A DNA stretch of 7,122 bases, taken from positions 1 through 7,122 of the forward strand of contig DAIEQP010000376.1 in NCBI GenBank assembly GCA_027347805.1, written 5' to 3'. The notes below the pieces were generated by a model. It was not told the DNA's origin, did not search any database, and saw nothing but the letters and a program-made list of their open reading frames with translations. A program made the position numbers and the translations under genes. The DNA is from Ignavibacteria bacterium. Lineage in GTDB: Bacteria > Bacteroidota > Ignavibacteria > Ignavibacteriales > Melioribacteraceae. This document shows, one piece after another, positions 1-6,991 of the stretch (its first letter is position 1; the number at the start of each line of letters is the position of its first letter).

Positions 1-1
1 A

Positions 2-169
2 GAAATGATAACATTACTTAAAGTTGAACTTCTGCCTACGTTAAAAGAAAGGCTTGAATTGCAAAAGAAAGAAATGCTAAAGCAGGCAATAAAAGAACAA
101 GAAGAGGATCTTGGCAATTACAAAAAACAGATAAAAAGTGCTCAACCAAAAAAGGAGGATGAACAATAA
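2..169 (+). CDS. C-terminal end of an unrecognised protein (5' end outside window)
   Basis: An open frame enters from the left edge and ends at TAA 167-169, giving about 55 visible residues. The first visible codons are Glu-Met-Ile-Thr-Leu-Leu. A Met at position 5 could in principle start a very short protein, but a truncated longer gene is more likely because the frame is open right to the edge. The tail is rich in Lys, Glu and Gln, looks like an amphipathic or coiled helix, and ends in a disordered charged stretch (KKEDEQ). There is no catalytic motif, no membrane segment and no recognisable family, so I assign no function. It lies on the same strand as the following hybrid kinase, about 110 bp upstream, and may or may not share its transcript. 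Confidence 0.6.
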   Translation, partial: EMITLLKVELLPTLKERLELQKKEMLKQAIKEQEEDLGNYKKQIKSAQPKKEDEQ

Positions 170-266
170 GATTCTGAATTGTTAAGAATTAATTAGGTTA
201 GCAATTGGGAAGACAGTTGTTGCATCTTTTCATTTCCGGTTAATACCATCTTAGGAATTTGCATCG

Positions 267-271
267 TAGGA
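267..271 (+). promoter_or_regulatory. Weak ribosome binding site of the hybrid kinase
   Basis: TAGGA lies 7 nt before the ATG at 279, a normal Shine-Dalgarno distance. It is the only purine-rich core near a start codon in the window and supports the choice of ATG 279. The surrounding 170-278 gap holds no gene and no hairpin with a T tract. TAGGAATTTG at 252-261 resembles a Bacteroidota -7 box but has 2 extra bases between TA and TTTG, so I do not call it a promoter. Confidence 0.4.
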
Positions 272-278
272 TTAACGA

Positions 279-3200
279 ATGAAGTTAAATGTTAAATTTG
301 TTTTAATAACCTTTTTTACGGTGCTGCTCATTACAATTATTTCAACGCTGGTGTTTTATTCCCTCGCGAATAGAATCTTTATGCAGCAGCAGTCTAAAAC
401 AATAATTAATGCTACAACTGCATTTGCTTTTAATTTTCAAAACGAACTGCAAAAAATTGATGAGGATTTCAGATCATTAGCTCCATCGATGAATAACTTC
501 AGTTCAGTTAATCTTGATTCCACAAGAATAGATTATCTATTTACTCTTGTAAATGATACGTTAATAAATTCGAAAGAGTTCAAAATTAAAAGCGGCTCTT
601 ATTTAAATATTAGAACCTCCTCTTTTCAAAAATTTTTTTCTGAAAATCCCACCCTTGTTCTCAGATATTCACAGCAAAAGGATGGAAGGACATATTATTA
701 TGGAAGCACAGTATCATCCGAAGTATTAAGCAGAATAAGCGAGAAGATTAATTCCGATATTGCACTTGTAGTTAATGAAGCACCGGTCGAAATTTCTAAT
801 TTGAACAAAAGACAAAATATTTTAACAACAATTGTAAATGCAAGCCGGGATCTAAAATTCAAAAACAACTTCGATTTGTATTTCGAATCACTTAATGATC
901 AAGACTTTATCTCATCACTTTATAATCCTAAGTTCACTTTGTTCCCCGCAAGTAAAGTTAATTTTATTGTCTTTGAATCCTTTAAAGATAGTGTTGAGTT
1001 TAGAGACACTCTTAAAATTGTTGTGTTGCTTGTTATTGTTGCTGGAACAGCATTAACTCTCATAATTGTTTTACTTTCTACAGTTAAGCTGAGAAGACAG
1101 GTTACACTTTTAAGTGTTGCGGCAGAAGAGGCAAGTCGCGGAAATTTAGAACATCGAGTCCAAATAACAACAAAAGATGAAATTGGGCATTTCGGCGAGA
1201 CTTTTAATAAAATGCTTGATGAGTTGGTCAGAAATAAAAAAGCTGAAAAAGAATACTCAGAATTTATTGCGCTGATAAATCAAAACCCTACACTAAAAGA
1301 AATTTCGGATGCCGCACTTCAAAAAATTATTGAATCTACTCAGTTGTCATTTGGGGCGCTTTATTTGGTTCGCGATAAAACATTGCGACTAATATCCTCG
1401 CATGGAATTGAAAAAAATGTTTCAAAACCTTCGGAAGATTTTAATATTTATACGAATGCTATTGTTAAAAATGAAATTGCAGAATATGTGTTCAAGGATA
1501 ATTATCCAGAAATTAAAGCTGGAATTACATCCATAAAGATTCAATACCTTATAATATTTCCTTTAGTTTATAATAAAGAAACAATTGCTCTTTTGGAACT
1601 TGCAAGTGAATCTGAACCCAAAACCAATGTAAGAAATTATATCAGTTCTATAAATGAACAGCTTGCCATTGGGTTAGTTAATGCTAAATCTTTTGAGCAG
1701 ATGGAAAACCTTATTGGCGAATTAAGAGTTCTTAATGATGAATATCAGAAACAAAACAAACAGATTGTCAAACAAAACGATGAATTAATACAGCTTCATA
1801 TCCAGTTGAAGGAAAAAGCCGATGAACTTGCACGGCAGAAAGAACATGCAGTTGAACTAACCAAAGTAAAATCGGAATTTCTTGCAAGCATGTCGCATGA
1901 ATTAAGAACTCCGCTTATTTCTATACTTGGGTTAACAGAATTACTTCTCAAAGATTTTGGTGTTTCTCTAAAGATCAAAGACAGATTGCAAATTGTTGAT
2001 CGTAACGGCAAAAAATTATTAGCTCTTATTAATAATATTCTTGAATTCTCGAAATTTGAATCCGGCAAAATTGATATAAAGAAAGAAACATTTTTACTTG
2101 GTGAATTTATAGAGGAAATTTATCCTAATATAAATCAGCTTACGACAGAAAAAGAATTGATGCTAGTAATTGATCTGCCAAAAAACAAAAACATTTTGTT
2201 GAATACAGACAAAGTAAAGCTGGAACAAATACTCCTCAATCTGATTGTGAACGCTGTTAAATTTACTGAAAAGGGATTTGTTAAAGTTAAAGCCAGGGTG
2301 GATAATCTTTCGGAATTGAATTTAACTGTAGAGGATTCCGGCATCGGCATTTCACAGGAAAACCAAAAAATAATTTTTGATGAATTTAAACAAGTTGATG
2401 GAAGCACAAGCCGCAAATATGGTGGAGCGGGACTTGGCCTGGCTATATGTAAAAAATATATAGATATACTTGGCGGCAAATTAAAACTTAAAAGTGAAAT
2501 TGGAAAAGGAACGGAGTTTTTTATTCAGCTGCCAAATAGTGTGTTGGATGTTGTTGATGTTTCTACACACGAATTTTTATCGATGAAAGATGCTTCTCAT
2601 GATATCGAACAAAAAAGTAAAGATACAGTTCTACTTGTAAACGATAATATTGCCGCGTGTCAATTAATAGGAGATTACCTAGAATCGTATAATTTAAAAG
2701 TTGAGAAAGTTGATAACTCGCTTGCAGCAAAATCATTAATCAACGAAATAAAATACAAAGCTATAATTCTAAATCCGGTAGATAATTGCTGGGACTTGGC
2801 AATTCAAGCATGTAAAACCAAGCTGAATGAAAATACTCCAATTGTATTTACTTTGATTTTGGATGAACAAAAAATTGGATGGGAGCCTGATATCTTTGCT
2901 TTTTGGGTGAATTCTTCGGGAGTAGAGAACATTTCCAATCACTTTTTATTTGCTGAAAAACAGCTTAAGCAAAAGATTGAACGCGTTGCTGTTGTTGGGG
3001 ATGACAAACAGCTTTTTAATCTGCAAAATGAAATAAAAAATATTCCGGATATAGTTGATGTGACACTATCTTCAGGACTTAAGGATTTTCTCAGATTGCA
3101 AAAATTGGTTGACATTGATTACATTTTAATTGATTTGAATTCACTAAAAGAGGATGCCCTTGAAATTTGTTATGCTTTATCAATCAACCGGGCATTAAAA

Positions 3201-3818
3201 AACAAACCTGTCGCGTTTATCCTTCCTGAAAGTATTTTACCTGAATTGAATGATAGGCTGATCGCCAAATTCAAAGAAATTGCTTTAAAAGTAAAATTGC
3301 ACCCGATGGATATATTAAAATATCTGCGTGATAAACTACAAATAGAAGAGAAAATTGTTAACAAGCGAATTAAGCTGATTGTTGAACCACAAGATGAAGG
3401 AATCAATACATCCGCACCGATAGAAAACTATTCGGGTACCAAACCAACAGTATTAATTGTGGATGATGATAATGACGCACTTTTTACAGTAGGTGAATAC
3501 GTAAAAGAACTTGAGTGTGATACGATTTTTGCTCATAATGGAATGGAGTGTTTGTCAATGCTAAGTCATGTTCATCCTGATTTAATTCTTCTTGATATCA
3601 TGATGCCGAAAATGGATGGATTTGAAACAATAAAAAAAATCAGAGAGAGGGCAAATTATGCAAAGCTGCCCGTAATAGCATTAACAGCATATGCAATGCT
3701 TGATAATAAAAGTGTAATTGAAAAAAACGGATTCGATGATTTGATTACCAAACCAATAAATTTTCAAATTCTTTCAGCAAAACTATCTAACTACCTAAAA
3801 ATCAAAAATATATTATGA
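279..3818 (+). CDS. Membrane-bound hybrid sensor histidine kinase with GAF domain and three receiver-like modules
   Basis: This inner-membrane kinase would sense a signal, autophosphorylate on His and pass phosphate to an Asp. Domains in order: TM1 (about 7-28); an extracytoplasmic sensor (30-246), possibly Cache/CHASE-like; TM2 (247-269); HAMP (about 268-322, with Gly288 and Asp300-Glu301); GAF (about 337-475); coiled coil (475-530); HisKA with SHELRTP (His540); HATPase_c (about 640-752) with N-box Asn654/Asn658, G1 DSGIGI (Asp686) and G2 GGAGLGLAI (715-723). Two degenerate receiver-like units follow (about 782-895 and 900-1018), then a complete receiver (1057-1175) with Asp1062-1064, phosphoacceptor Asp1106, Thr1136 and Lys1158-Pro. 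All kinase motifs are intact, so it should be active. ATG 279 follows a TAGGA site, and the N-terminal Lys residues precede TM1 as expected. The stop overlaps the next start. The signal is unknown; the family call is firm. Confidence 0.95.
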   Translation: MKLNVKFVLITFFTVLLITIISTLVFYSLANRIFMQQQSKTIINATTAFAFNFQNELQKIDEDFRSLAPSMNNFSSVNLDSTRIDYLFTLVNDTLINSKEFKIKSGSYLNIRTSSFQKFFSENPTLVLRYSQQKDGRTYYYGSTVSSEVLSRISEKINSDIALVVNEAPVEISNLNKRQNILTTIVNASRDLKFKNNFDLYFESLNDQDFISSLYNPKFTLFPASKVNFIVFESFKDSVEFRDTLKIVVLLVIVAGTALTLIIVLLSTVKLRRQVTLLSVAAEEASRGNLEHRVQITTKDEIGHFGETFNKMLDELVRNKKAEKEYSEFIALINQNPTLKEISDAALQKIIESTQLSFGALYLVRDKTLRLISSHGIEKNVSKPSEDFNIYTNAIVKNEIAEYVFKDNYPEIKAGITSIKIQYLIIFPLVYNKETIALLELASESEPKTNVRNYISSINEQLAIGLVNAKSFEQMENLIGELRVLNDEYQKQNKQIVKQNDELIQLHIQLKEKADELARQKEHAVELTKVKSEFLASMSHELRTPLISILGLTELLLKDFGVSLKIKDRLQIVDRNGKKLLALINNILEFSKFESGKIDIKKETFLLGEFIEEIYPNINQLTTEKELMLVIDLPKNKNILLNTDKVKLEQILLNLIVNAVKFTEKGFVKVKARVDNLSELNLTVEDSGIGISQENQKIIFDEFKQVDGSTSRKYGGAGLGLAICKKYIDILGGKLKLKSEIGKGTEFFIQLPNSVLDVVDVSTHEFLSMKDASHDIEQKSKDTVLLVNDNIAACQLIGDYLESYNLKVEKVDNSLAAKSLINEIKYKAIILNPVDNCWDLAIQACKTKLNENTPIVFTLILDEQKIGWEPDIFAFWVNSSGVENISNHFLFAEKQLKQKIERVAVVGDDKQLFNLQNEIKNIPDIVDVTLSSGLKDFLRLQKLVDIDYILIDLNSLKEDALEICYALSINRALKNKPVAFILPESILPELNDRLIAKFKEIALKVKLHPMDILKYLRDKLQIEEKIVNKRIKLIVEPQDEGINTSAPIENYSGTKPTVLIVDDDNDALFTVGEYVKELECDTIFAHNGMECLSMLSHVHPDLILLDIMMPKMDGFETIKKIRERANYAKLPVIALTAYAMLDNKSVIEKNGFDDLITKPINFQILSAKLSNYLKIKNIL
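3815..3818 (+). other. ATGA start/stop overlap
   Basis: The ATG of the receiver-DHp gene (3815-3817) overlaps the TGA stop of the hybrid kinase (3816-3818). No Shine-Dalgarno sequence precedes this ATG; the upstream bases are A/T only. Translation of the second gene therefore probably depends on ribosomes finishing the first, which would tie the amounts of the two proteins together. Confidence 0.85.
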
Positions 3819-4480
3819 AAAAAATTCTTGTTATTGATGATTTACCGGATAATGTGTTTTTACTGCAGGACAGACTGGAAAAAGAAGGTTTTGAAGTTTC
3901 GAAAGCATACAACGGAGTGATGGGTATTCAAAAAGCCGAAGAGGTGATTCCCGATTTAATACTGCTTGATGTAATGCTTCCGGATCTTTCAGGTTTCGAA
4001 GTATGCAAGAAATTAACTACAACCGAAAAGACTAAACTAATTCCTATAATTTTATTAACAGCTTTGACTGATGTTGAAAATATAAAAGCCGGTTTGCAAT
4101 CAGGGGCATTTGATTATATAAAAAAACCATTTAACCGTGTTGAACTTCTTGCAAGAATAAATTCTGCACTTAGATTCAGTGAAATTAGTAAAGTTCTTGT
4201 TGAAGTAGAAAAAATTAAAACATACGCTGCAACTGTTGTAACGGCAAATCATGAAATTAAACAGCCTCTTACATTAATTAATCTTTCAACAGCTGCAATT
4301 AGAAGGGAAGTAGTTAAAGATAATTTTTCACCCGAAGCTGTTATTAAAAGAATTGAATTTATTGAGAACGCAGCAAGGGATATTCTGACAGTACTTGAAA
4401 AATTGGGCTCGATTCGAAAACCAGTCATTACACCTTATGTAAACGATCTGAATGTAATAGATTTGAACTCTGTCGATTAA
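3815..4480 (+). CDS. Response regulator with C-terminal orphan DHp (HisKA-like) domain and no ATPase domain
   Basis: Residues 1-121 are a canonical receiver: Asp8-Asp9, phosphoacceptor Asp52 in LLDVMLPD, Thr82, and Lys104-Pro105. After a short linker helix, residues 134-201 look like a two-helix DHp domain. Helix 1 carries the H-box NHEIKQPL with His146, Glu147 and Pro151; helix 2 spans about 176-200. A 20-residue tail then ends the protein, with no N, G1 or G2 box, so it cannot bind ATP as a kinase. The missing part is not a frameshift, because the next gene on the other strand begins at once. Inference: it may act as a phosphotransfer or docking protein for the upstream kinase (compare Spo0B, a DHp with a defunct ATPase domain), or as a phosphatase or dimerisation adaptor. 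There is no DNA-binding domain. It is likely co-translated with the hybrid kinase. Confidence 0.9.
   Translation: MKKILVIDDLPDNVFLLQDRLEKEGFEVSKAYNGVMGIQKAEEVIPDLILLDVMLPDLSGFEVCKKLTTTEKTKLIPIILLTALTDVENIKAGLQSGAFDYIKKPFNRVELLARINSALRFSEISKVLVEVEKIKTYAATVVTANHEIKQPLTLINLSTAAIRREVVKDNFSPEAVIKRIEFIENAARDILTVLEKLGSIRKPVITPYVNDLNVIDLNSVD
4477..4480. other. Shared palindromic stop codons of two converging genes
   Basis: TTAA at 4477-4480 gives the TAA of the plus-strand receiver-DHp gene (4478-4480) and, read in reverse, the TAA of the minus-strand kinase (4479-4477). The two genes therefore overlap tail to tail by 4 bp and leave no room for an intergenic terminator. Each transcript must end inside, or run antisense into, the opposing gene. 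Confidence 0.9.
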
Positions 4481-5526
4481 TTTAATAATTCGCGAACAAT
4501 CGAAAGCATTTCCTCGAAATTGTAGGGCTTATTCAAAATTCTCTGAATTCTCAATTCACCATGTAATTCTAAATCATTTGCAGGCGATCCAGATGCAAGT
4601 ACAATCGGGATTGAATGATTATTTTTTCTTAATTCCCTTATGCAATCTATTCCGTTCATTTCAGGCATTTTTTGATCAATGATTAATAAATCAAACTGAT
4701 CTTGCTGCAAAAGATTTATTACCTCAATTCCTGTTGAAACAGTAACAATTTTATAGCCATAAGATTGTAATAACTCGGACAGTAATTCTCTGGTAATACT
4801 TTCATCCTCGGCAATTATTATTGAATGATTGCGAATGTCAGAGACCTGATGATAACCAACCTGAGCGGGAAACGTTAATATAAAAGAAGTCTCTATCTTC
4901 GGGATACTTTTCACTGTTATTGTCCCGTTATATTTCTCAACTATTTTTTTTACAACTGTTAACCCTATCCCGGAAATTTTATTCTTGGTTTTAGTTGAAA
5001 AATATTCATTGAAAACATCAGGAAGAATTGCTGCTTCAATACCAGCTCCATCATCATGAATTTCAAAAATGATTTTGTTTCTGAAATTGTCAGAATAGTT
5101 GCGTGTATTAATTTTAATTGTGCCTGCGCTTTCAATTGCTTCAATGGAATTGGTAATGAGATTAATTACTATTCTGTATAAATCTGAAAACTTACCGTTA
5201 ATTAAATTGAGTTTTGGATCAAGATCTAATTCAAAATTTATTCTATTCTTTAATTGAGAATTAAATGTTTTTATAACATCGTTTATGACAGAGTTAACAT
5301 TAATCCTTCTTGTAAGATTCGCATTGTTGGCAACTGTTATTTCATCTTCGATGATTTCCGACGCAAGGTAGGTTCCCGCTTCAATATTATTTAACAAAGA
5401 AATTACCTCATCCGAATGCCCTGCTTTTCTTTTGAGTAATTCTATACTGTTAAGAATTCTGGTAAAAATATTATTTAGATCGTGTGCGAGATGTTTTATC
5501 GGAGAATTATTTTCGATTGATTGCAT
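4477..5526 (-). CDS. Soluble hybrid histidine kinase (DHp-ATPase-receiver) without a sensor domain
   Basis: This 349-residue cytoplasmic protein has no membrane segment and no PAS or GAF domain. The H-box LAHDLNN starts almost at the N-terminus (His15, Asp16), in the style of the NtrB-like HDxNN kinases. The HATPase_c domain (about 80-222) has N-box Asn122/Asn126, G1 DDGAGI (Asp158, Gly160, Gly162), F box near Phe172, and G2 SGIGLT (Gly186, Gly188). The receiver (about 234-349) has Glu240-Asp241, phosphoacceptor Asp284 followed by QKMP, Ser312 and Lys333-Pro334. With no input domain, it probably senses through a partner protein or through phosphorylation of its own receiver. ATG 5526 overlaps the stop of the NtrC-like regulator by one base, so the two are co-expressed; the regulator is its likeliest partner. 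The alternative is that it acts mainly as a phosphatase or a relay stage. Confidence 0.92.
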   Translation of the reverse strand: MQSIENNSPIKHLAHDLNNIFTRILNSIELLKRKAGHSDEVISLLNNIEAGTYLASEIIEDEITVANNANLTRRINVNSVINDVIKTFNSQLKNRINFELDLDPKLNLINGKFSDLYRIVINLITNSIEAIESAGTIKINTRNYSDNFRNKIIFEIHDDGAGIEAAILPDVFNEYFSTKTKNKISGIGLTVVKKIVEKYNGTITVKSIPKIETSFILTFPAQVGYHQVSDIRNHSIIIAEDESITRELLSELLQSYGYKIVTVSTGIEVINLLQQDQFDLLIIDQKMPEMNGIDCIRELRKNNHSIPIVLASGSPANDLELHGELRIQRILNKPYNFEEMLSIVRELLN

Positions 5527-5528
5527 TA
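5524..5528 (-). other. TAATG stop/start junction
   Basis: On the minus strand the TAA of the NtrC-like regulator (5528-5526) shares its last A with the ATG of the hybrid kinase (5526-5524). There is no clear Shine-Dalgarno sequence ahead of this ATG. This points to termination-reinitiation coupling, with the regulator translated first. Confidence 0.85.
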
Positions 5529-6869
5529 CTTCAAATTATATTTTATAATTTTAGAATAAAGCGTCTTCTGACTAATATCTAAAGCTCTTGCAGTGTTTTC
5601 TCTATTCCATTCATGGCGATCCAATGCTTTCTTGATATGAATTTTTTCAATTTCTTCCATAGTCAGAACATCGCCTTCTTCTATTGCAGGAAGTGAAGTG
5701 TCAAAATATTCCTTCGGCACATTTAGATCACGAGAATGAATAGTATCTCCTTCCGAAAAAATTATTGATCGCTCAATAATATGCTCAAGTTCTCTAACAT
5801 TACCAGGATAATTATATCGTCCAAGATCATGTTTAGCCTCGGGAGATAATTTTTTTAATGATCTGACAGGAGATTTTTTTTGGAGAAAATATTCGGCGAG
5901 TAGAAGAATATCTCCATTACGTTCTCTAAGCGGGGGAATAGTAAGCGTAATAACATTTAGCCGAAAAAGTAAATCTCTTCTAAAATTTTTTTTCTCTGAT
6001 TCTTCCATCAGATTTTTATTTGTAGCTCCAATTACTCTAACATCAGAACTTAACGTAGAAACTCCGCCGATTCTTCTAAAATCCCCATTTTCTAAAAATC
6101 TTAAAAGTTTTGGCTGAAGTGATAAACTAAGTTCTCCAATTTCATCAAGAAATAAAGTTCCACCATTGGCAATTTCAACAAGTCCCTGTTTTGAAGTCTT
6201 GGCATCTGTAAATGCCCCTTTTTCATAACCGAATAATTCACTTTCGATAAGTTGATCTGGAAGTGAAGCACAGTTTATTGCAACAAATGGTTTATTGGCT
6301 CGATTTGAATTTTTGTGGATGAATTCTGCAAATAGTTCTTTACCTGTCCCGGTTTCTCCTTCAAGCAAAATATTTGATTCAGATTTAGCAGCTCTTTCTG
6401 CAAGACGAATAACATTTTTAATGGATTCGCTTTCGCCAATTATAGTATTTGGCGGTGTCTGATTAATTTTTGAGGAGAGAATCTTATTTTTGATTAAAAG
6501 ATCTTTGTGTTCAAGAGCGCGTTCAATAGTAACACAAAGCTGCCCAAATTCGTAAGGTTTAGTTATAAAATCATAAGCGCCTTGTTTAATGCAGTCAATT
6601 GCTGTTCGAACATCTGATTTTGCAGTTAAAACAATTACCTGAAGAGTCGGGTGATTATCTTTTACATAACTTAAAACTTTTTCACCATGAACCTCACGCA
6701 TTTCCAGGTCCAAAAGTAAAATATCATAATATCTTTTTTTCAGAAGCTCAATTGCCTCTTTCCCATCATATACAACATCAACAATATAACCTTCATTTAT
6801 CAATTCTTCTTTAAGAAGGTAACATAAAGTTTCGTCATCGTCAGAAATTAAAATTCTATAATCTTTCAT
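5526..6869 (-). CDS. NtrC-family sigma-54-dependent response regulator
   Basis: This 447-residue protein has the usual NtrC three-domain form and length. The receiver (1-121) has Asp10-Asp12, phosphoacceptor Asp54, Thr82 and Lys104-Pro105; the usual Met-Pro after the acceptor is Met57-Arg58. The AAA+ domain (about 142-375) has Walker A GETGTGKE (171-178), the sigma-54 contact loop GAFTDA (218-223, where GAFTGA is the commonest form), Walker B TLFLDE (Asp242-Glu243), the arginine-finger region RRDLLFRLN (297-305), and sensor II YPGNVRE (Arg359). The C-terminal Fis-type helix-turn-helix (about 404-447) contains ARALDISQKTLYSK. It should bind an enhancer as a phosphorylation-controlled oligomer and use ATP hydrolysis to open sigma-54 promoters. 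I saw no clear sigma-54 -24/-12 site in the intergenic stretches of this window, so its targets are probably elsewhere. It is the first gene of the minus-strand operon. The start ATG lacks a Shine-Dalgarno sequence. Confidence 0.96.
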   Translation of the reverse strand: MKDYRILISDDDETLCYLLKEELINEGYIVDVVYDGKEAIELLKKRYYDILLLDLEMREVHGEKVLSYVKDNHPTLQVIVLTAKSDVRTAIDCIKQGAYDFITKPYEFGQLCVTIERALEHKDLLIKNKILSSKINQTPPNTIIGESESIKNVIRLAERAAKSESNILLEGETGTGKELFAEFIHKNSNRANKPFVAINCASLPDQLIESELFGYEKGAFTDAKTSKQGLVEIANGGTLFLDEIGELSLSLQPKLLRFLENGDFRRIGGVSTLSSDVRVIGATNKNLMEESEKKNFRRDLLFRLNVITLTIPPLRERNGDILLLAEYFLQKKSPVRSLKKLSPEAKHDLGRYNYPGNVRELEHIIERSIIFSEGDTIHSRDLNVPKEYFDTSLPAIEEGDVLTMEEIEKIHIKKALDRHEWNRENTARALDISQKTLYSKIIKYNLK

Positions 6870-6930
6870 AGCGGTAATTTTTACTTACGGATCAATATAT
6901 ATAAAAAAATGGATAGATATTGTGTGTTTT

Positions 6931-6964
6931 TTAATAAAAATTTCTTTTTTACAATTTTTATTAA
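6931..6964. repeat. Perfect 12-bp AT-only inverted repeat in the divergent intergenic region
   Basis: TTAATAAAAATT (6931-6942) is the exact reverse complement of AATTTTTATTAA (6953-6964), with a 10-bp spacer. In RNA the stem could extend outward by about 4 more pairs, including one G-U. It lies about 60-95 bp upstream of the NtrC-like gene and 80 bp upstream of the tRNA. No gene reads into it from either side, so it is not an obvious terminator. It could be an operator or a leader hairpin of the minus-strand operon, or a chance product of AT-rich sequence. The rest of 6870-7044 holds no supported gene. Confidence 0.6.
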
Positions 6965-6991
6965 GAAATGTATTAGAAATCCTTTTTCAAT

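Noticed and set aside
171..189. Possible terminator after the first partial gene (ATTCT ... AGAAT)
   Set aside because: Only 5 weak pairs with a 9-nt loop and no T tract, too weak for an intrinsic terminator.
205..224. Possible sigma-54 promoter (TTGGG ... TTGCA) upstream of the large kinase
   Set aside because: The GG and GC pairs are 12 bp apart, whereas -24/-12 elements need 10 bp, and the -24 half lacks the CAC part.
1796..3406. Minus-strand open frames inside the large kinase gene (1796-2068, 2135-2479, 3170-3406)
   Set aside because: They lie antisense to HisKA, ATPase and receiver-like coding sequence, have no motifs of their own, and are Ser/Leu/Phe-rich as expected for shadow frames.
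4418..4480. Loss of an ATPase domain from the receiver-DHp gene by a recent frameshift
   Set aside because: The sequence beyond the stop codes for the opposing kinase on the minus strand, and no remnant N, G1 or G2 box is found downstream in plus-strand frames, so the short form is the true gene here.
6599..6814. Plus-strand open frame of 71 codons inside the NtrC-like gene
   Set aside because: It is antisense to the conserved receiver domain, with no recognisable protein features.
6891..6906. TATATATTGAT on the minus strand as a promoter -7 box for the NtrC-like operon
   Set aside because: It does not match TAnnTTTG at the last bases and has no TTTG box at the right distance. The promoter of this operon is not identified.
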